Below are positions 42,981 through 51,758 of a stretch of DNA of 64,000 bases, one piece after another. The translations under genes and the position numbers were made by a program. The stretch spans positions 62,001 to 126,000 of the forward strand of contig DAOQAG010000004.1 of assembly GCA_035353815.1 (NCBI GenBank), given 5' to 3'. Origin of the DNA: JAKPUX01 sp035353815 (GTDB taxonomy: Bacteria > Zhuqueibacterota > Zhuqueibacteria > Residuimicrobiales > Residuimicrobiaceae). The notes beneath the pieces were generated by a model. The model saw only the letters and a list, made by a program, of their open reading frames with translations. It was not told the DNA's origin and did not search any database. Position 1 is the first letter of the stretch; each line of letters begins with the position of its first letter.

Positions 42981-43850
42981 ATGTCCGATTCCGCCATTAC
43001 CGTCGTTACACGCCCTGAGGAGATGCGCGCACAAGCCGATCTCTGGCGCAGCCAGGGATTGACCATCGCCCTGGTCCCGACCATGGGATATCTCCATGAG
43101 GGCCATGCCAGCCTCATCCGCCGCGCCCGGCAGTTGGCCGACCGCGTGGTGGTCAGCATCTTTGTCAATCCCATCCAGTTCGGCCCGAATGAGGATTTCG
43201 CCGCTTATCCCCGTGATCTGGCGCGCGATCAGGCCCTCGCTGCCTGCGAGGGTGCGGATCTGGTCTTCACTCCAGAGGCGGCCGATTTTTACCCCACCGA
43301 TTTCCAGAGCAGCGTGCATGTGGCCAGGCTCACCGAGGGGCTTTGCGGCGCCTCGCGCCCCGGCCATTTCGACGGCGTGACTACCGTCGTCACGCTCCTC
43401 TTTCACCTCGTCAAGCCCCATGTTGCTGTTTTCGGCGCCAAGGATTATCAGCAGGCCGCGGTGGTGCGCCGGATGACGCGTGACCTCAGCTTCGGCATCG
43501 CCATCGAAGTCGTCCCAATCGTGCGCGAAGCCTCCGGCCTGGCGCTGAGCTCGCGCAACAGCTACCTCTCCGAGCAGCAGCGTGCCGAGGCCACTGTGCT
43601 CTACCAGTCCCTGCGCCTGGCGGAGGCGCTGGTCCACAGCGGCGAACAGGATGCGGGACGGGTCATCGCCGCGATGCAGACCCTGATCGACGGCATGGCC
43701 TCGAGCCGGATCGACTATATCGCCCTGGTCGATCCCGACACCCTTGAGCCGGTGCAGCAGATCACCCGGGACGTGCAAGCCCTGCTCGCGGTCTATATCG
43801 GACAGACCCGGCTGATCGACAACCTGCGCCTCGAGCCCCCCGGCGTCTGA
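42981..43850 (+). CDS. panC: Pantothenate synthetase
   Basis: PanC joins pantoate and beta-alanine using ATP. The 289-residue protein shows LVPTMGYLHEGHASLI, in which GYLHEGH is the HIGH-like nucleotide site. It also has FVNPIQFGPNEDF, GHFDGVTTVV, VFGAKDYQQAAVV and LALSSRNSYL, all diagnostic. It has GGGAG before the ATG. The pantothenate produced feeds the pathway that CoaE completes. Confidence 0.97.
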   Translation: MSDSAITVVTRPEEMRAQADLWRSQGLTIALVPTMGYLHEGHASLIRRARQLADRVVVSIFVNPIQFGPNEDFAAYPRDLARDQALAACEGADLVFTPEAADFYPTDFQSSVHVARLTEGLCGASRPGHFDGVTTVVTLLFHLVKPHVAVFGAKDYQQAAVVRRMTRDLSFGIAIEVVPIVREASGLALSSRNSYLSEQQRAEATVLYQSLRLAEALVHSGEQDAGRVIAAMQTLIDGMASSRIDYIALVDPDTLEPVQQITRDVQALLAVYIGQTRLIDNLRLEPPGV

Positions 43851-44006
43851 GTGGCGCTGCGCGCCCTCTTCTTCGGCCCCTCCTGCGCCGGAAACGTCTT
43901 TTCGGCCTGGCCGATGGCGGGAACCTGCGAGGCGGTACAGCCCGGCGCCGGGCGTCGCTTTTCCGCCGTTCTGCGCCCCCCGACAAGTGCAAAAAAACCA
44001 AATTTA

Positions 44007-44035
44007 TTGTTGTTTTTCTCGTTAATTTTTATATC
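44007..44035 (+). promoter_or_regulatory. Candidate promoter for the LytR_C-domain gene
   Basis: The gap 43851-44120 has a GC-rich first half with a palindrome (43940-43953) and a very AT-rich second half. TTGTTG (44007-44012) and TATATC (44030-44035) lie 17 bases apart. The leader to the GTG at 44121 would be about 79 bases. Confidence 0.4.
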
Positions 44036-44120
44036 TTTATTGATATCAATTCTTTGTTGTACCGGGGGCGGGCGGGACCGCCAGACGATTGCATTCAGGT
44101 TAATGGGAAGGAACACCGCT

Positions 44121-44645
44121 GTGAGCAAGAGATCGTTTGTTTCGCGAAAAGTGTATGCCAGACGGCCTGCAAGCCAAAAGCCGGCACGGAGCAGCAGTAC
44201 CGGCGCCGGATTTTTTAAAAAGGGCGGCAAGAACATTCTCATTTGGGGGCTTTTAGTCATTAATGTGGTCCTGATCGCTTCCCTGTTGAAAAAGATTGTT
44301 CTTCCCTCCGGCACGCCCACGACCATCGTGGACAGCAGCACCACCTCCGTCGCGGTGCTCAACGGCTGCGGCGCCAAAGGCGTCGCCAATGTGTTCGCCG
44401 ATGCCCTGCGGGAAAAGCATTACAATGTGGTCGCCGTCGGCAATGCCGATACCTTTGATTATGAAAAATCAGTCCTGATCAACCGCGGCCAGGTCGAAAA
44501 CAAGGAGGTGGAACGCATCGCCTCTATCGTCGGTGTCTCCCGGGACCGTATCCTCGTCATCGAGAGCAAGACCGCGCAAAGCGACGTCGAGCTGGTCATC
44601 GGCACCGATTACAAGGATCTGCGCGCGTACCGTAAAAAACACTGA
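44121..44645 (+). CDS. Membrane-anchored LytR C-terminal-domain protein
   Basis: This 174-residue protein has a basic N-terminus, one transmembrane helix (~38-56, ILIWGLLVINVVLIASLL) and an extracytoplasmic LytR_C domain (~70-165). The domain starts with TSVAVLNGCGAKGVANVFAD and ends with DVELVIGTDY. I start at the GTG at 44121 because GGGAAGGAA lies at good distance; the open frame upstream covers an AT-rich promoter region and is not protein-like. LytR_C proteins are linked to cell-wall glycan attachment or localisation, but stand-alone members have no defined role. Confidence 0.8.
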   Translation: MSKRSFVSRKVYARRPASQKPARSSSTGAGFFKKGGKNILIWGLLVINVVLIASLLKKIVLPSGTPTTIVDSSTTSVAVLNGCGAKGVANVFADALREKHYNVVAVGNADTFDYEKSVLINRGQVENKEVERIASIVGVSRDRILVIESKTAQSDVELVIGTDYKDLRAYRKKH

Positions 44646-44651
44646 TTCCGC

Positions 44652-44675
44652 CATGCCTCCCTCCGGGGAGGCATG
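44652..44675 (+). terminator. Hairpin after the LytR_C gene
   Basis: CATGCCTCC (44652-44660) and GGAGGCATG (44667-44675) form a 9-bp stem, extendable by one pair. There is no T run after it, so termination is uncertain. It overlaps an ATG at 44673, which argues against that codon as the waaA start. Confidence 0.45.
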
Positions 44676-44702
44676 ATCATCCCCCACCAATCCCTTACAG
44701 GC

Positions 44703-46016
44703 ATGCAGCCCATTATCGTTCTGCTTTACAACGGGATATTCATCCCCCTCTTTTTGTTCACCATCCGCTTGGCGTCCCTCTTCAATCGCAAGGTAGCCCG
44801 AGGCCTCGCTGGCCGCCGCGGCATGCTGCCCCGGCTGCAGACGCTCTGTGCCGCACTCGACCCCAATGCACCGCGCATCTGGATTCATGTGGCCTCCCTG
44901 GGCGAGTTCGAGCAGGCCAAGCCGATCGTCCGCGAAGTGCGCGCGCGCCTGCCGCACTGCCGTATCGCCATCTCCTTCTTCTCACCCTCCGGGTTTGACG
45001 CCGCGCAAAAATACCGCGAGGCCGACCTTCTCACCTATCTGCCCGTCGATTCGTGGCGGGCGACCGGGGCGTTTCTCGATATCCTCCAGCCCGCGGTGCA
45101 CCTGATCATCCGCCATGACATCTGGCCCAACATGCAGCGGCAGCTGCAGCGCCGCGGTATCCCCTCGTTGCTGGTCGACGCCAGCCTGACCCCGCAGCGC
45201 TTGCGCACCGTGCGCGCCCTGCGCGCGGTGCTGCGTCCGGTCTACGCCAGCTTTGCCGAGATCCTGGTGACCACGGCGGAGAACATTGCCCCCTTCCGCT
45301 GGATCTATCCCCATCCTGAAAAGATCAGCGTCAGCGGCGACACCCGCTATGACCAGGTCAATTTGCGGGCGCTCGAGAACGGCAAGATCGACGCACTGCG
45401 TGCGAGCGGCCGATTCCGGCGGGAGCGCTGCGTTGTAGCCGGCAGCACCTGGCCGAGTGATGAAAAGATCATCCTGCCGGCCCTGATCGCGTCACTGCAG
45501 CGCCATGCGGAGATGACCCTGGTCATCGCCCCGCATGAGACCACCGTAGAACATTTGCGCGGCATCGAGACGGCCTTGGCCGCGGCGGATATTTCCTGGG
45601 TGCGCCTGGCCGGATTTGCCGACGCCGGCCCCTTTCGCGTGCTCCTGATCGACCGTGTCGGCCTCCTCGCCAATCTCTATGCCCTTGGCGGCCTTGCCTT
45701 TGTCGGCGGCGGCTTCGGCCCCGGCGTGCACAGCGTGCTCGAGCCCGCCGCCCACGGCTGTGCTGTGGCTTTCGGGCCGCGCCACATCAATTCCCTGGAG
45801 GCCGCCGCGCTGCGGGGCTGCGGCGGCGGCACGATGATCGCCACGACCGGGGATATGCAGCAACTGCTCGATACATTTCTGGGGGAGGGCCCGGCCGTTC
45901 AGCAGAGCGGGGCGGCGGCCCTCAGGATGGTCCAGGAAAATCTCGGCGCCAGCGGGCGGGTCGTCGATGCCATTATCCGCCAACTGCCGGCGGGAGAGGA
46001 GCGCAACCATGGATGA
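44703..46016 (+). CDS. waaA: 3-deoxy-D-manno-octulosonic acid (Kdo) transferase
   Basis: WaaA adds Kdo from CMP-Kdo to lipid A on the cytoplasmic face of the inner membrane. From the ATG at 44703 the protein has 437 residues. It has the usual N-terminal membrane anchor (MQPIIVLLYNGIFIPLFLF), the catalytic-base motif HVASLGEFEQAKPI, and GDTRYDQV before the second GT-B domain. The late motif GGGFGPGVHSVLEPAA is the donor-binding site. The earlier ATG at 44673 lies inside a hairpin and adds a non-conserved leader. It confirms an LPS-type outer membrane. The stop overlaps mtnA by eight bases. Confidence 0.95.
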   Translation: MQPIIVLLYNGIFIPLFLFTIRLASLFNRKVARGLAGRRGMLPRLQTLCAALDPNAPRIWIHVASLGEFEQAKPIVREVRARLPHCRIAISFFSPSGFDAAQKYREADLLTYLPVDSWRATGAFLDILQPAVHLIIRHDIWPNMQRQLQRRGIPSLLVDASLTPQRLRTVRALRAVLRPVYASFAEILVTTAENIAPFRWIYPHPEKISVSGDTRYDQVNLRALENGKIDALRASGRFRRERCVVAGSTWPSDEKIILPALIASLQRHAEMTLVIAPHETTVEHLRGIETALAAADISWVRLAGFADAGPFRVLLIDRVGLLANLYALGGLAFVGGGFGPGVHSVLEPAAHGCAVAFGPRHINSLEAAALRGCGGGTMIATTGDMQQLLDTFLGEGPAVQQSGAAALRMVQENLGASGRVVDAIIRQLPAGEERNHG

Positions 46017-47055
46017 GCTGCAAGGGATCGCCTGGCATGACGGCCGGGTCCGGATCCTGGATCAGACCCGACTGCCCGAGGAGCTGGTGCTGCTGGAGAT
46101 TTCCGACTATCAGGGCATTGTCAAGGCCATCAAGGAAATGAATGTCCGCGGCGCGCCGGCCATTGGCATCGCCGCCGCCTATGGGGTGGTTCTCTCGGTC
46201 TGGTCGCTGGAGGAATCCGACCGGCCTGCGTTTCTCGAGCGGGTCAATCAGGCGGTCGAGGCCCTCGGGCGGGCGCGGCCGACGGCGCGCAACCTTTTCT
46301 GGGCGCTGGAGCGCATGCGCGCCGCCCTGATGCGTCTGCTCAGCCGGCCGCTGCGCGAGATCCGTCTGGCGCTGCTGGCGGAGGCGCAGCAGATTCATGC
46401 GGATGATATCGAGCGCTGCCGGGCCATCGGCCGCCATGGCGCCGCTCTGCTGCCGCAGACCATCGCGGTGATGACCTACTGCAATGCCGGCGCCTATGCC
46501 ACCGGCGGCTTTGGCACGGCCCTGGGCATCATTCGCACGGCGGCGCAGCAGGGCAAAAAGGTGCAGGTCTATGCCTGCGAAACCCGTCCCCTGCTCCAGG
46601 GCAGCCGCATCACCGCCTGGGAACTGGCTGAGGATGAGATTCCCGTGACCGTGCTCTGCGACAACATGGCCGCCTATGCCATGGCGCGGGGGCTGGTGCA
46701 GATGGTCATCGTCGGCGCCGACCGCATTGCCCGCAATGGCGATACCGCCAACAAGATCGGCACCTACAACCTGGCCATCCTGGCTCAGCACCACCGCATC
46801 CCCTTTTATATTGCGGCACCACTCTCGACCTTCGATGCGGAGATCCGCAGCGGCGACCACATTCCCATTGAGCAGCGCCCGGGCGCTGAGGTCGAGATGT
46901 GCGGCGGACGTCGCGTGGTGCCGGAGGGTGTGCCCATTCTGAACCCCTCCTTCGATGTCACACCCGCCAAGTACATCGATGCCTTTATTACCGAGAAGGG
47001 GATCCTCCGGCCCCCGTTCGAGGAAAGTTTGGGGAGAATTGAACTAAAAGCTTGA
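46009..47055 (+). CDS. mtnA: S-methyl-5-thioribose-1-phosphate isomerase
   Basis: MtnA converts methylthioribose-1-phosphate to methylthioribulose-1-phosphate in methionine salvage. The start at 46009 has GGAGAGGAG upstream and overlaps the waaA stop. The 348-residue protein has NVRGAPAIGIAAAYG (45-59), catalytic Cys158 (TYCNAGAYATGGFGTALG) and Asp238 (GADRIARNGDTANKIGTY). It is closer to MtnA than to eIF2B subunits. Other salvage genes are absent here. The stop codon lies inside the -35 element of the next gene's promoter. Confidence 0.95.
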   Translation: MDELQGIAWHDGRVRILDQTRLPEELVLLEISDYQGIVKAIKEMNVRGAPAIGIAAAYGVVLSVWSLEESDRPAFLERVNQAVEALGRARPTARNLFWALERMRAALMRLLSRPLREIRLALLAEAQQIHADDIERCRAIGRHGAALLPQTIAVMTYCNAGAYATGGFGTALGIIRTAAQQGKKVQVYACETRPLLQGSRITAWELAEDEIPVTVLCDNMAAYAMARGLVQMVIVGADRIARNGDTANKIGTYNLAILAQHHRIPFYIAAPLSTFDAEIRSGDHIPIEQRPGAEVEMCGGRRVVPEGVPILNPSFDVTPAKYIDAFITEKGILRPPFEESLGRIELKA

Positions 47056-47080
47056 TTAAATATTATTTTTATACTAAATT
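47052..47080 (+). promoter_or_regulatory. Promoter of the TPR lipoprotein gene
   Basis: TTGATT (47052-47057) and TAAATT (47075-47080) are 17 bases apart and identical to the tRNA-Thr promoter elements. The start of transcription would be near 47087, 36 bases before the ATG. The -35 element overlaps the mtnA stop. Confidence 0.65.
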
Positions 47081-47122
47081 ATTTAATTAAATCCGCAAAC
47101 CTAACTCTCGGGAGCATAGACA

Positions 47123-48235
47123 ATGAAAAAGATCTCCTCTCTCATCCTGCCGGTGATCGTGCTCGTCGCGCTGTTCACCATAATGGGATGCCAGACCAAG
47201 GAAGTCACCTCGGCAAAGGTCTACATCAGCCAGAATAACTGGGATAAGGCCATTGAACAGCTGGAACAGGCTGTGCAAATCTATCCCAATGACGCCGAAG
47301 CGCGCTATCTTCTCGGCGAAGGCTATGGCAACAAGGGCATGTGGGAAAAGATGAACGAGATGTTCAACCAGTCCGCCGCCCTGGCTCCCACCTTTGCGAC
47401 GCAGATCAAGAATACCCGTGAGAAGTATTGGGTCACTACTTTCAATCAGGGTGTCTCCAGGGTCAATGCCAAGGAAGGACAGACCCCTGATGTGGAAGGC
47501 GCCATCAAGGAATTCAGTGCGGCCATCAAAATCGACCCCAGCCGCGTCGAAGCCTACAAGAACCTGGCTTACAGCTACCTGCGCAACAACAACACCCCCG
47601 CTGCCGTTTCGGCCTACGAAACCTATTTGGCGATCAACCCCAAGGACATCTCCATCCTCAACGAGGTGACCCGGCTCTATATGGAGAGCAAGGATTACCC
47701 CAAGGCTGAGGCGACGGCGCAGAAAACCCTGGCGATTGATGCCGCCAATCTGGATGCCATCTCCAACCTGGCCATGGCTTACGATCTCAGCGGTCAGAAC
47801 GACAAGGCACTGCAGACCTATGAGACCGCTCTGGCCAAGAATCCCACTGACCAGGATCTGATCTTCAATCTCGCCCGTCTCCACTACCTCAACAAAGGCT
47901 ATGACAAGGCGATCGAGCTCTTCCAGAAGGTCATCTCCCTCAGCCCGGACGATTACGATGCCAATCTCAATGTCGGCAACGCCTACTTGACCATGGCGGA
48001 TGATCTGCGCAAGAGCCTGGTGGAGAAGGAGACGGCCAAGCAGACGGTCACGGATGCTGATGTGGCCAAGCTGAAAGAGTTTTACAAAGCCGCCATCCCC
48101 TTCCTGGAGAAGGCCATCGCCGTCAAGCCGGATAACTCGGCGGTCTACTACAATCTGGGTGTCGCCTATATCAATATCGGCGATCAGGCCAAGGGTGCCG
48201 AATTTTTTAACAAGGCCGAGCAATTGCGCAAGTAA
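47123..48235 (+). CDS. TPR-repeat lipoprotein
   Basis: This 370-residue protein has a signal peptide and lipobox TIMGC (Cys23). At least six tetratricopeptide repeats follow (WDKAIEQLEQAVQIYPNDAE, YKNLAYSYLRNNNTPAAVSA, LAMAYDLSGQNDKALQTYET, LARLHYLNKGYDKAIELFQK, YNLGVAYINIGDQAKGAEFF). The repeats suggest a protein-binding role in the periplasm, perhaps in envelope assembly. No specific partner can be named. It has its own promoter and terminator, so it is a single-gene unit, and its codon use (many AAG/GAA, Asn-rich) suggests good expression. Confidence 0.86.
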   Translation: MKKISSLILPVIVLVALFTIMGCQTKEVTSAKVYISQNNWDKAIEQLEQAVQIYPNDAEARYLLGEGYGNKGMWEKMNEMFNQSAALAPTFATQIKNTREKYWVTTFNQGVSRVNAKEGQTPDVEGAIKEFSAAIKIDPSRVEAYKNLAYSYLRNNNTPAAVSAYETYLAINPKDISILNEVTRLYMESKDYPKAEATAQKTLAIDAANLDAISNLAMAYDLSGQNDKALQTYETALAKNPTDQDLIFNLARLHYLNKGYDKAIELFQKVISLSPDDYDANLNVGNAYLTMADDLRKSLVEKETAKQTVTDADVAKLKEFYKAAIPFLEKAIAVKPDNSAVYYNLGVAYINIGDQAKGAEFFNKAEQLRK

Positions 48236-48253
48236 CCGGCCTGTCCGCACACG

Positions 48254-48283
48254 AGCCCCGCACCTGCTGTGGGGCTTTTTTTT
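48254..48283 (+). terminator. Rho-independent terminator after the TPR lipoprotein gene
   Basis: AGCCCCGCA (48254-48262) pairs with TGTGGGGCT (48268-48276) around loop CCTGC, with one G-T pair. Eight T residues follow at 48276-48283. It starts 18 bases after the stop codon and is the clearest + strand terminator in the window. Confidence 0.92.
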
Positions 48284-48286
48284 GCC

Positions 48287-48315
48287 TTGAATATCTGACA
48301 AAATATCCGTTTATT
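48287..48315 (+). promoter_or_regulatory. Candidate promoter for uppS
   Basis: TTGAAT (48287-48292) and TTTATT (48310-48315) are 17 bases apart, directly after a terminator. Transcription would start at about 48322, right at the GTG used for uppS. Either the mRNA is leaderless or the true start codon lies downstream. Confidence 0.35.
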
Positions 48316-48320
48316 ATTAC

Positions 48321-49133
48321 GTGAGCACCACTGCCGGTACCGGTAACGGCTTGCCGGTTGCAGTCATTGTATCGGACGACGAGCGTATTGTGATCGATCA
48401 GGTTCGTGTCAATCGCATCAAGGCTCATGGCAATGTGCCGGGTCATGTCGCCGTGATCATGGATGGAAACGGCCGTTGGGCCAAGGGGCGCGGTCTGCCG
48501 CGCACCGAGGGCCACAAGGAGGGCATCGAATCGGTACGCGCGGTCGTCGAAGCTGCCGGCGCCCTCGGCGTCAAGGCCCTGACGCTCTATACCTTTTCGT
48601 CGGAAAACTGGGCCCGTCCGCGCACGGAGGTGGCGGCCCTGATGTCGCTGCTGGTGCGGACTCTGCGCCGCGAGACCGAAGAGCTGGACCGCAGCAATGT
48701 CCGCTTGACGGTCATCGGCGACCTCGAGGCCCTGCCCCTGACCCCGCGGATCGGGTTTACGGCGGTGATCGCGCGCCTGAGCAAGAACACGGGACTGGTG
48801 CTCAATCTCGCGCTCAGTTACAGCGGGCGGCAGGAGATCACTCAAGCGGCTCGTGCCCTGGCGCGCGAGGTAGCCGCCGGGCGTCTTGATCCCGACCGGA
48901 TCGACGAGACCCTTTTCGCCCGCCACCTGCAGACCGCAGCGATCGGCGACCCCGATCTGCTCATCCGTACCAGCGGCGAACTGCGCCTGAGCAATTTTCT
49001 TCTCTGGCAGCTGGCTTACTCCGAGTTTTATATCACCCCCATACTCTGGCCGGACTTTCGGCATGAGCAGTTTCTGGACGCCATCGAGTCCTATCAGAGC
49101 CGTGAACGCCGCTTCGGCAAGGTTACCGGTTGA
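48321..49133 (+). CDS. uppS: Isoprenyl transferase (undecaprenyl diphosphate synthase)
   Basis: UppS makes the C55 lipid carrier used for peptidoglycan and O-antigen. The 270-residue reading begins with GTG and has about 40 residues before the conserved core, longer than usual. The catalytic Asp48 is in HVAVIMDGNGRWAKGRG, followed by YTFSSENWARPRTEV and the signature DLLIRTSGELRLSNFLLWQL with SEFYITPILWPDF. No Shine-Dalgarno precedes 48321, so a start further in (for example GTG at 48390) is possible. It opens the bamA-lpx cluster, as in many Gram-negatives, but cdsA is missing. Confidence 0.93.
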   Translation: MSTTAGTGNGLPVAVIVSDDERIVIDQVRVNRIKAHGNVPGHVAVIMDGNGRWAKGRGLPRTEGHKEGIESVRAVVEAAGALGVKALTLYTFSSENWARPRTEVAALMSLLVRTLRRETEELDRSNVRLTVIGDLEALPLTPRIGFTAVIARLSKNTGLVLNLALSYSGRQEITQAARALAREVAAGRLDPDRIDETLFARHLQTAAIGDPDLLIRTSGELRLSNFLLWQLAYSEFYITPILWPDFRHEQFLDAIESYQSRERRFGKVTG

Positions 49134-49325
49134 ACCGGATGCCGCCCGCCTGTGCTCGTGCCCTCTGCGCCCTGCCCTCCGCCTGGGGAACCCGCCAGCC
49201 ACAGTTTGCAAGGAACTTTACAGGATTACAATAGTTTGATGTGTAAAACGGGGAGGAGGCGCGGCTGATGGTGCGGCGCGAATTTCCGGGTAGGAGCAGG
49301 ATCAACCGGCATGAAAAAAATGTCT

Positions 49326-49353
49326 TTGCAAAAATGCCGGAATTGATTAAATT
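49326..49353 (+). promoter_or_regulatory. Candidate promoter for bamA
   Basis: TTGCAA (49326-49331) and TAAATT (49348-49353) are 16 bases apart. Transcription from about 49360 leaves a 29-base leader before the ATG at 49389. The -35 sits inside a hairpin formed by CCGGCAT (49306-49312) and ATGCCGG (49334-49340), which might compete with promoter function or mark upstream termination. Confidence 0.5.
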
Positions 49354-49388
49354 TTAAAGTTTTGATTAAACCGAAAAAGGCTGAACGC

Positions 49389-51707
49389 ATGACCTTCTCG
49401 CACCATCGCTACAACATCTTTTTCATCGTGCTGCTGCTCATCTTGCCTCTGACGGGTTTTGCCCAAAAGCGTTCGATCAAGATCCTAGGCCTTGCGGTGG
49501 AGGGGAACAAGACCGTCGACGCCAGTATGATCCGTCTCAGCTCGGGCCTGAATGTCGGCAGCGAGGTGACGGGCGATGGCATCCAGGAGGCGATCCGTCA
49601 GCTTTGGCGGCTCTCGCTCTTTTCCGATATCGAGATCCTCGTGGACCGCGAAGTGGCGGACGGGGCCTATCTGAATATCAAGGTGGCCGAAAATCCCCGC
49701 CTGGAAAAGGTGGAGATCGAAGGCAATAAAAAGCTGAAAAAAGAGGATATCGAAAACCTCCTCAATTTCTATCCCGGGCAGGTGGTGAGCCCCACCCTGA
49801 TCAGCCGCGCCAAATCCAAAATCTACGATAAATACAAGGAAAAGGGCTACCTCCTCGCCCGTATCAAGGCCAATCAGTACGTCAGCCGGGATGACAGCAA
49901 CCGCGTCCTGGTCCGCTTCGTCTTCGAAGAGGGCAGCAAGGTCCAGATCGAAAAGATCCACTTTCACGGCAACACCCATTTCTCCGAGGCCCGGCTGCGC
50001 AAGCAGATGAAAAAGACCAAGGAGGACCGCTGGTGGCGGGGCGCCGATTTCGACCGCGACAAGTATACGGAAGATCAGGGCAAGGTGCTCGATTTCTATT
50101 TCAACCACGGCTATCGCGACGCCGAGATCCTGCGCGACTCGCTCTACTACAGTCCCGACCGCAGCGACATGTTCATCGATGTCTGGGTGCAGGAGGGAGA
50201 CCGCTACACCTTCGGCAATGTCACCTGGAAGGGCAATACCGTTTTCACCAACGATCAGCTGACGGCCAACCTTGGTTTCGCACCGGGAGAGGTCTACAGC
50301 AAGAAAAAACTCGATGAGGCGCTGCAAAAGCACATCGGCACCCTCTATTATGACCGCGGCTATATCTATGCCCAGGTCGAGCCCACCGAGAACGTCGGCG
50401 AAAATAACGCGCTCAATATCGATTTCACCGTGAACGAGGGCAAACAGGCCCGCATCAACGAGATCACCATCACCGGCAATACCCGCACCAAGGACAAGGT
50501 CATCCGCCGCGAACTCAAGATCCTGCCGGGCGACACCTTCAGCCGTACCCTGCTCGAACGCTCGCAGCGCGAGGTGTGGATGCTGAACTATTTCAGCAAC
50601 GTCGAGCCCAAGGTCAATCCCATCGACGAGGATAAGGTCGATCTCGAGTTCAAGGTCGATGAGAAATCCACCGATACCGCCAACATGTCGGCCGGCTATT
50701 CCGAGGTCGACAAATTCATCGGCTCGCTCGGCCTCGCCATGGCCAACCTCTTCGGCAACGGTCAGCGCCTCAGTTTCGACTGGAATTTCGGGCGCTATTA
50801 CCGCTCGTTCAATATCGGCTTTACCGAACCCTGGCTGCGCGATACCCCGACCCTCGCCGGCGTCTCCGTCTATGACACCAAGCGCGATGCCGCCTACTAC
50901 GGCTACAAGCAGCAAAGCCGGGGATTCTCGCTTCGCCTCGGCCGCGATATGACCTGGCCGGATAATTTTTTCCGCAGCGACGTCATCTATGGCATCGATG
51001 AAACCACCCTTTCCGATTTCAATTCCTACTATGTCGCGGCCAACCCCAATGGCATCGTCACCCAGCATTGGCCGCTGACCAGCAGCAGCATCACCCATAT
51101 CATCTCCCGCAACAGCCTGGACCGTCCCGAATTCCCGACCGCCGGTTCGGACATCACCCTCACCAACGAGCTGAGCGGGACCTTTCTCGGCGGCAATGTC
51201 GATTTCCACAAGCATACCTTCCGCATGGACTGGTTCATGCCCGCCTACTGGAAACTGGTCCTCTACTCCAGCTTCCAGGCCGGCTATATGCAGACCATTG
51301 GCAATAATTCGCGCATCCCCTATCTCGAATACTTTTTCATGGGCGGCGACGGCCTCTCGCGCTCCATTCCCCTGCGCGGATATGACGATCCGCTCGGCGA
51401 AAGCACATCCTATATCGAAGCTGGAGGCAAATCCTATCTGAAATACACCGCTGAAGTGCGCATTCCCATCGCGCCCAATCCGACCATCTTCGCGCTCTTC
51501 TTCGCCGAAGCGGGCAAGGTCTGGTCCAGCTTCCGCACCTCCGACCCCTTCGCCATGAAACGGTCGGTCGGCATCGGCGGCCGCGTCTATATGCCCATGA
51601 TCGGCATCATCGGCTTCGATTACGGATACGGATTCGACCGGGTCGATGCCCTGGGCAACCCGGATCCCAAATGGAAAATGCACTTCGTCTTCGGACGCAG
51701 CTTTTAA
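49389..51707 (+). CDS. bamA: Outer-membrane protein assembly factor BamA
   Basis: BamA inserts beta-barrel proteins into the outer membrane. From the ATG at 49389 the protein has 772 residues with signal peptide (~1-26). About five POTRA domains follow (~30-410): SIKILGLAVEGNKTVDASMI, KVEIEGNKKLKKEDIENLL, IEKIHFHGNTHFSEARLRKQ, YTFGNVTWKGNTVFTNDQLT and INEITITGNTRTKDKVIRRE. The 16-strand barrel includes VRIP-like RIPIAPNPTIFALFF and ends HFVFGRSF with C-terminal Phe. A TTG 27 bases upstream would fall at the predicted transcription start, so 49389 is better. Confidence 0.97.
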   Translation: MTFSHHRYNIFFIVLLLILPLTGFAQKRSIKILGLAVEGNKTVDASMIRLSSGLNVGSEVTGDGIQEAIRQLWRLSLFSDIEILVDREVADGAYLNIKVAENPRLEKVEIEGNKKLKKEDIENLLNFYPGQVVSPTLISRAKSKIYDKYKEKGYLLARIKANQYVSRDDSNRVLVRFVFEEGSKVQIEKIHFHGNTHFSEARLRKQMKKTKEDRWWRGADFDRDKYTEDQGKVLDFYFNHGYRDAEILRDSLYYSPDRSDMFIDVWVQEGDRYTFGNVTWKGNTVFTNDQLTANLGFAPGEVYSKKKLDEALQKHIGTLYYDRGYIYAQVEPTENVGENNALNIDFTVNEGKQARINEITITGNTRTKDKVIRRELKILPGDTFSRTLLERSQREVWMLNYFSNVEPKVNPIDEDKVDLEFKVDEKSTDTANMSAGYSEVDKFIGSLGLAMANLFGNGQRLSFDWNFGRYYRSFNIGFTEPWLRDTPTLAGVSVYDTKRDAAYYGYKQQSRGFSLRLGRDMTWPDNFFRSDVIYGIDETTLSDFNSYYVAANPNGIVTQHWPLTSSSITHIISRNSLDRPEFPTAGSDITLTNELSGTFLGGNVDFHKHTFRMDWFMPAYWKLVLYSSFQAGYMQTIGNNSRIPYLEYFFMGGDGLSRSIPLRGYDDPLGESTSYIEAGGKSYLKYTAEVRIPIAPNPTIFALFFAEAGKVWSSFRTSDPFAMKRSVGIGGRVYMPMIGIIGFDYGYGFDRVDALGNPDPKWKMHFVFGRSF

Positions 51708-51758
51708 CTGAAATCCATCATCCATGCCCCAATACATTCCCAAGACCAGGAGGTCATC

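Noticed and set aside
43851..44120. A 90-residue N-terminal extension of the LytR_C protein
   Set aside because: The stretch covers a GC-rich palindrome and a very AT-rich promoter-like patch, has no ribosome binding site at its first codon, and the GTG at 44121 has a good one.
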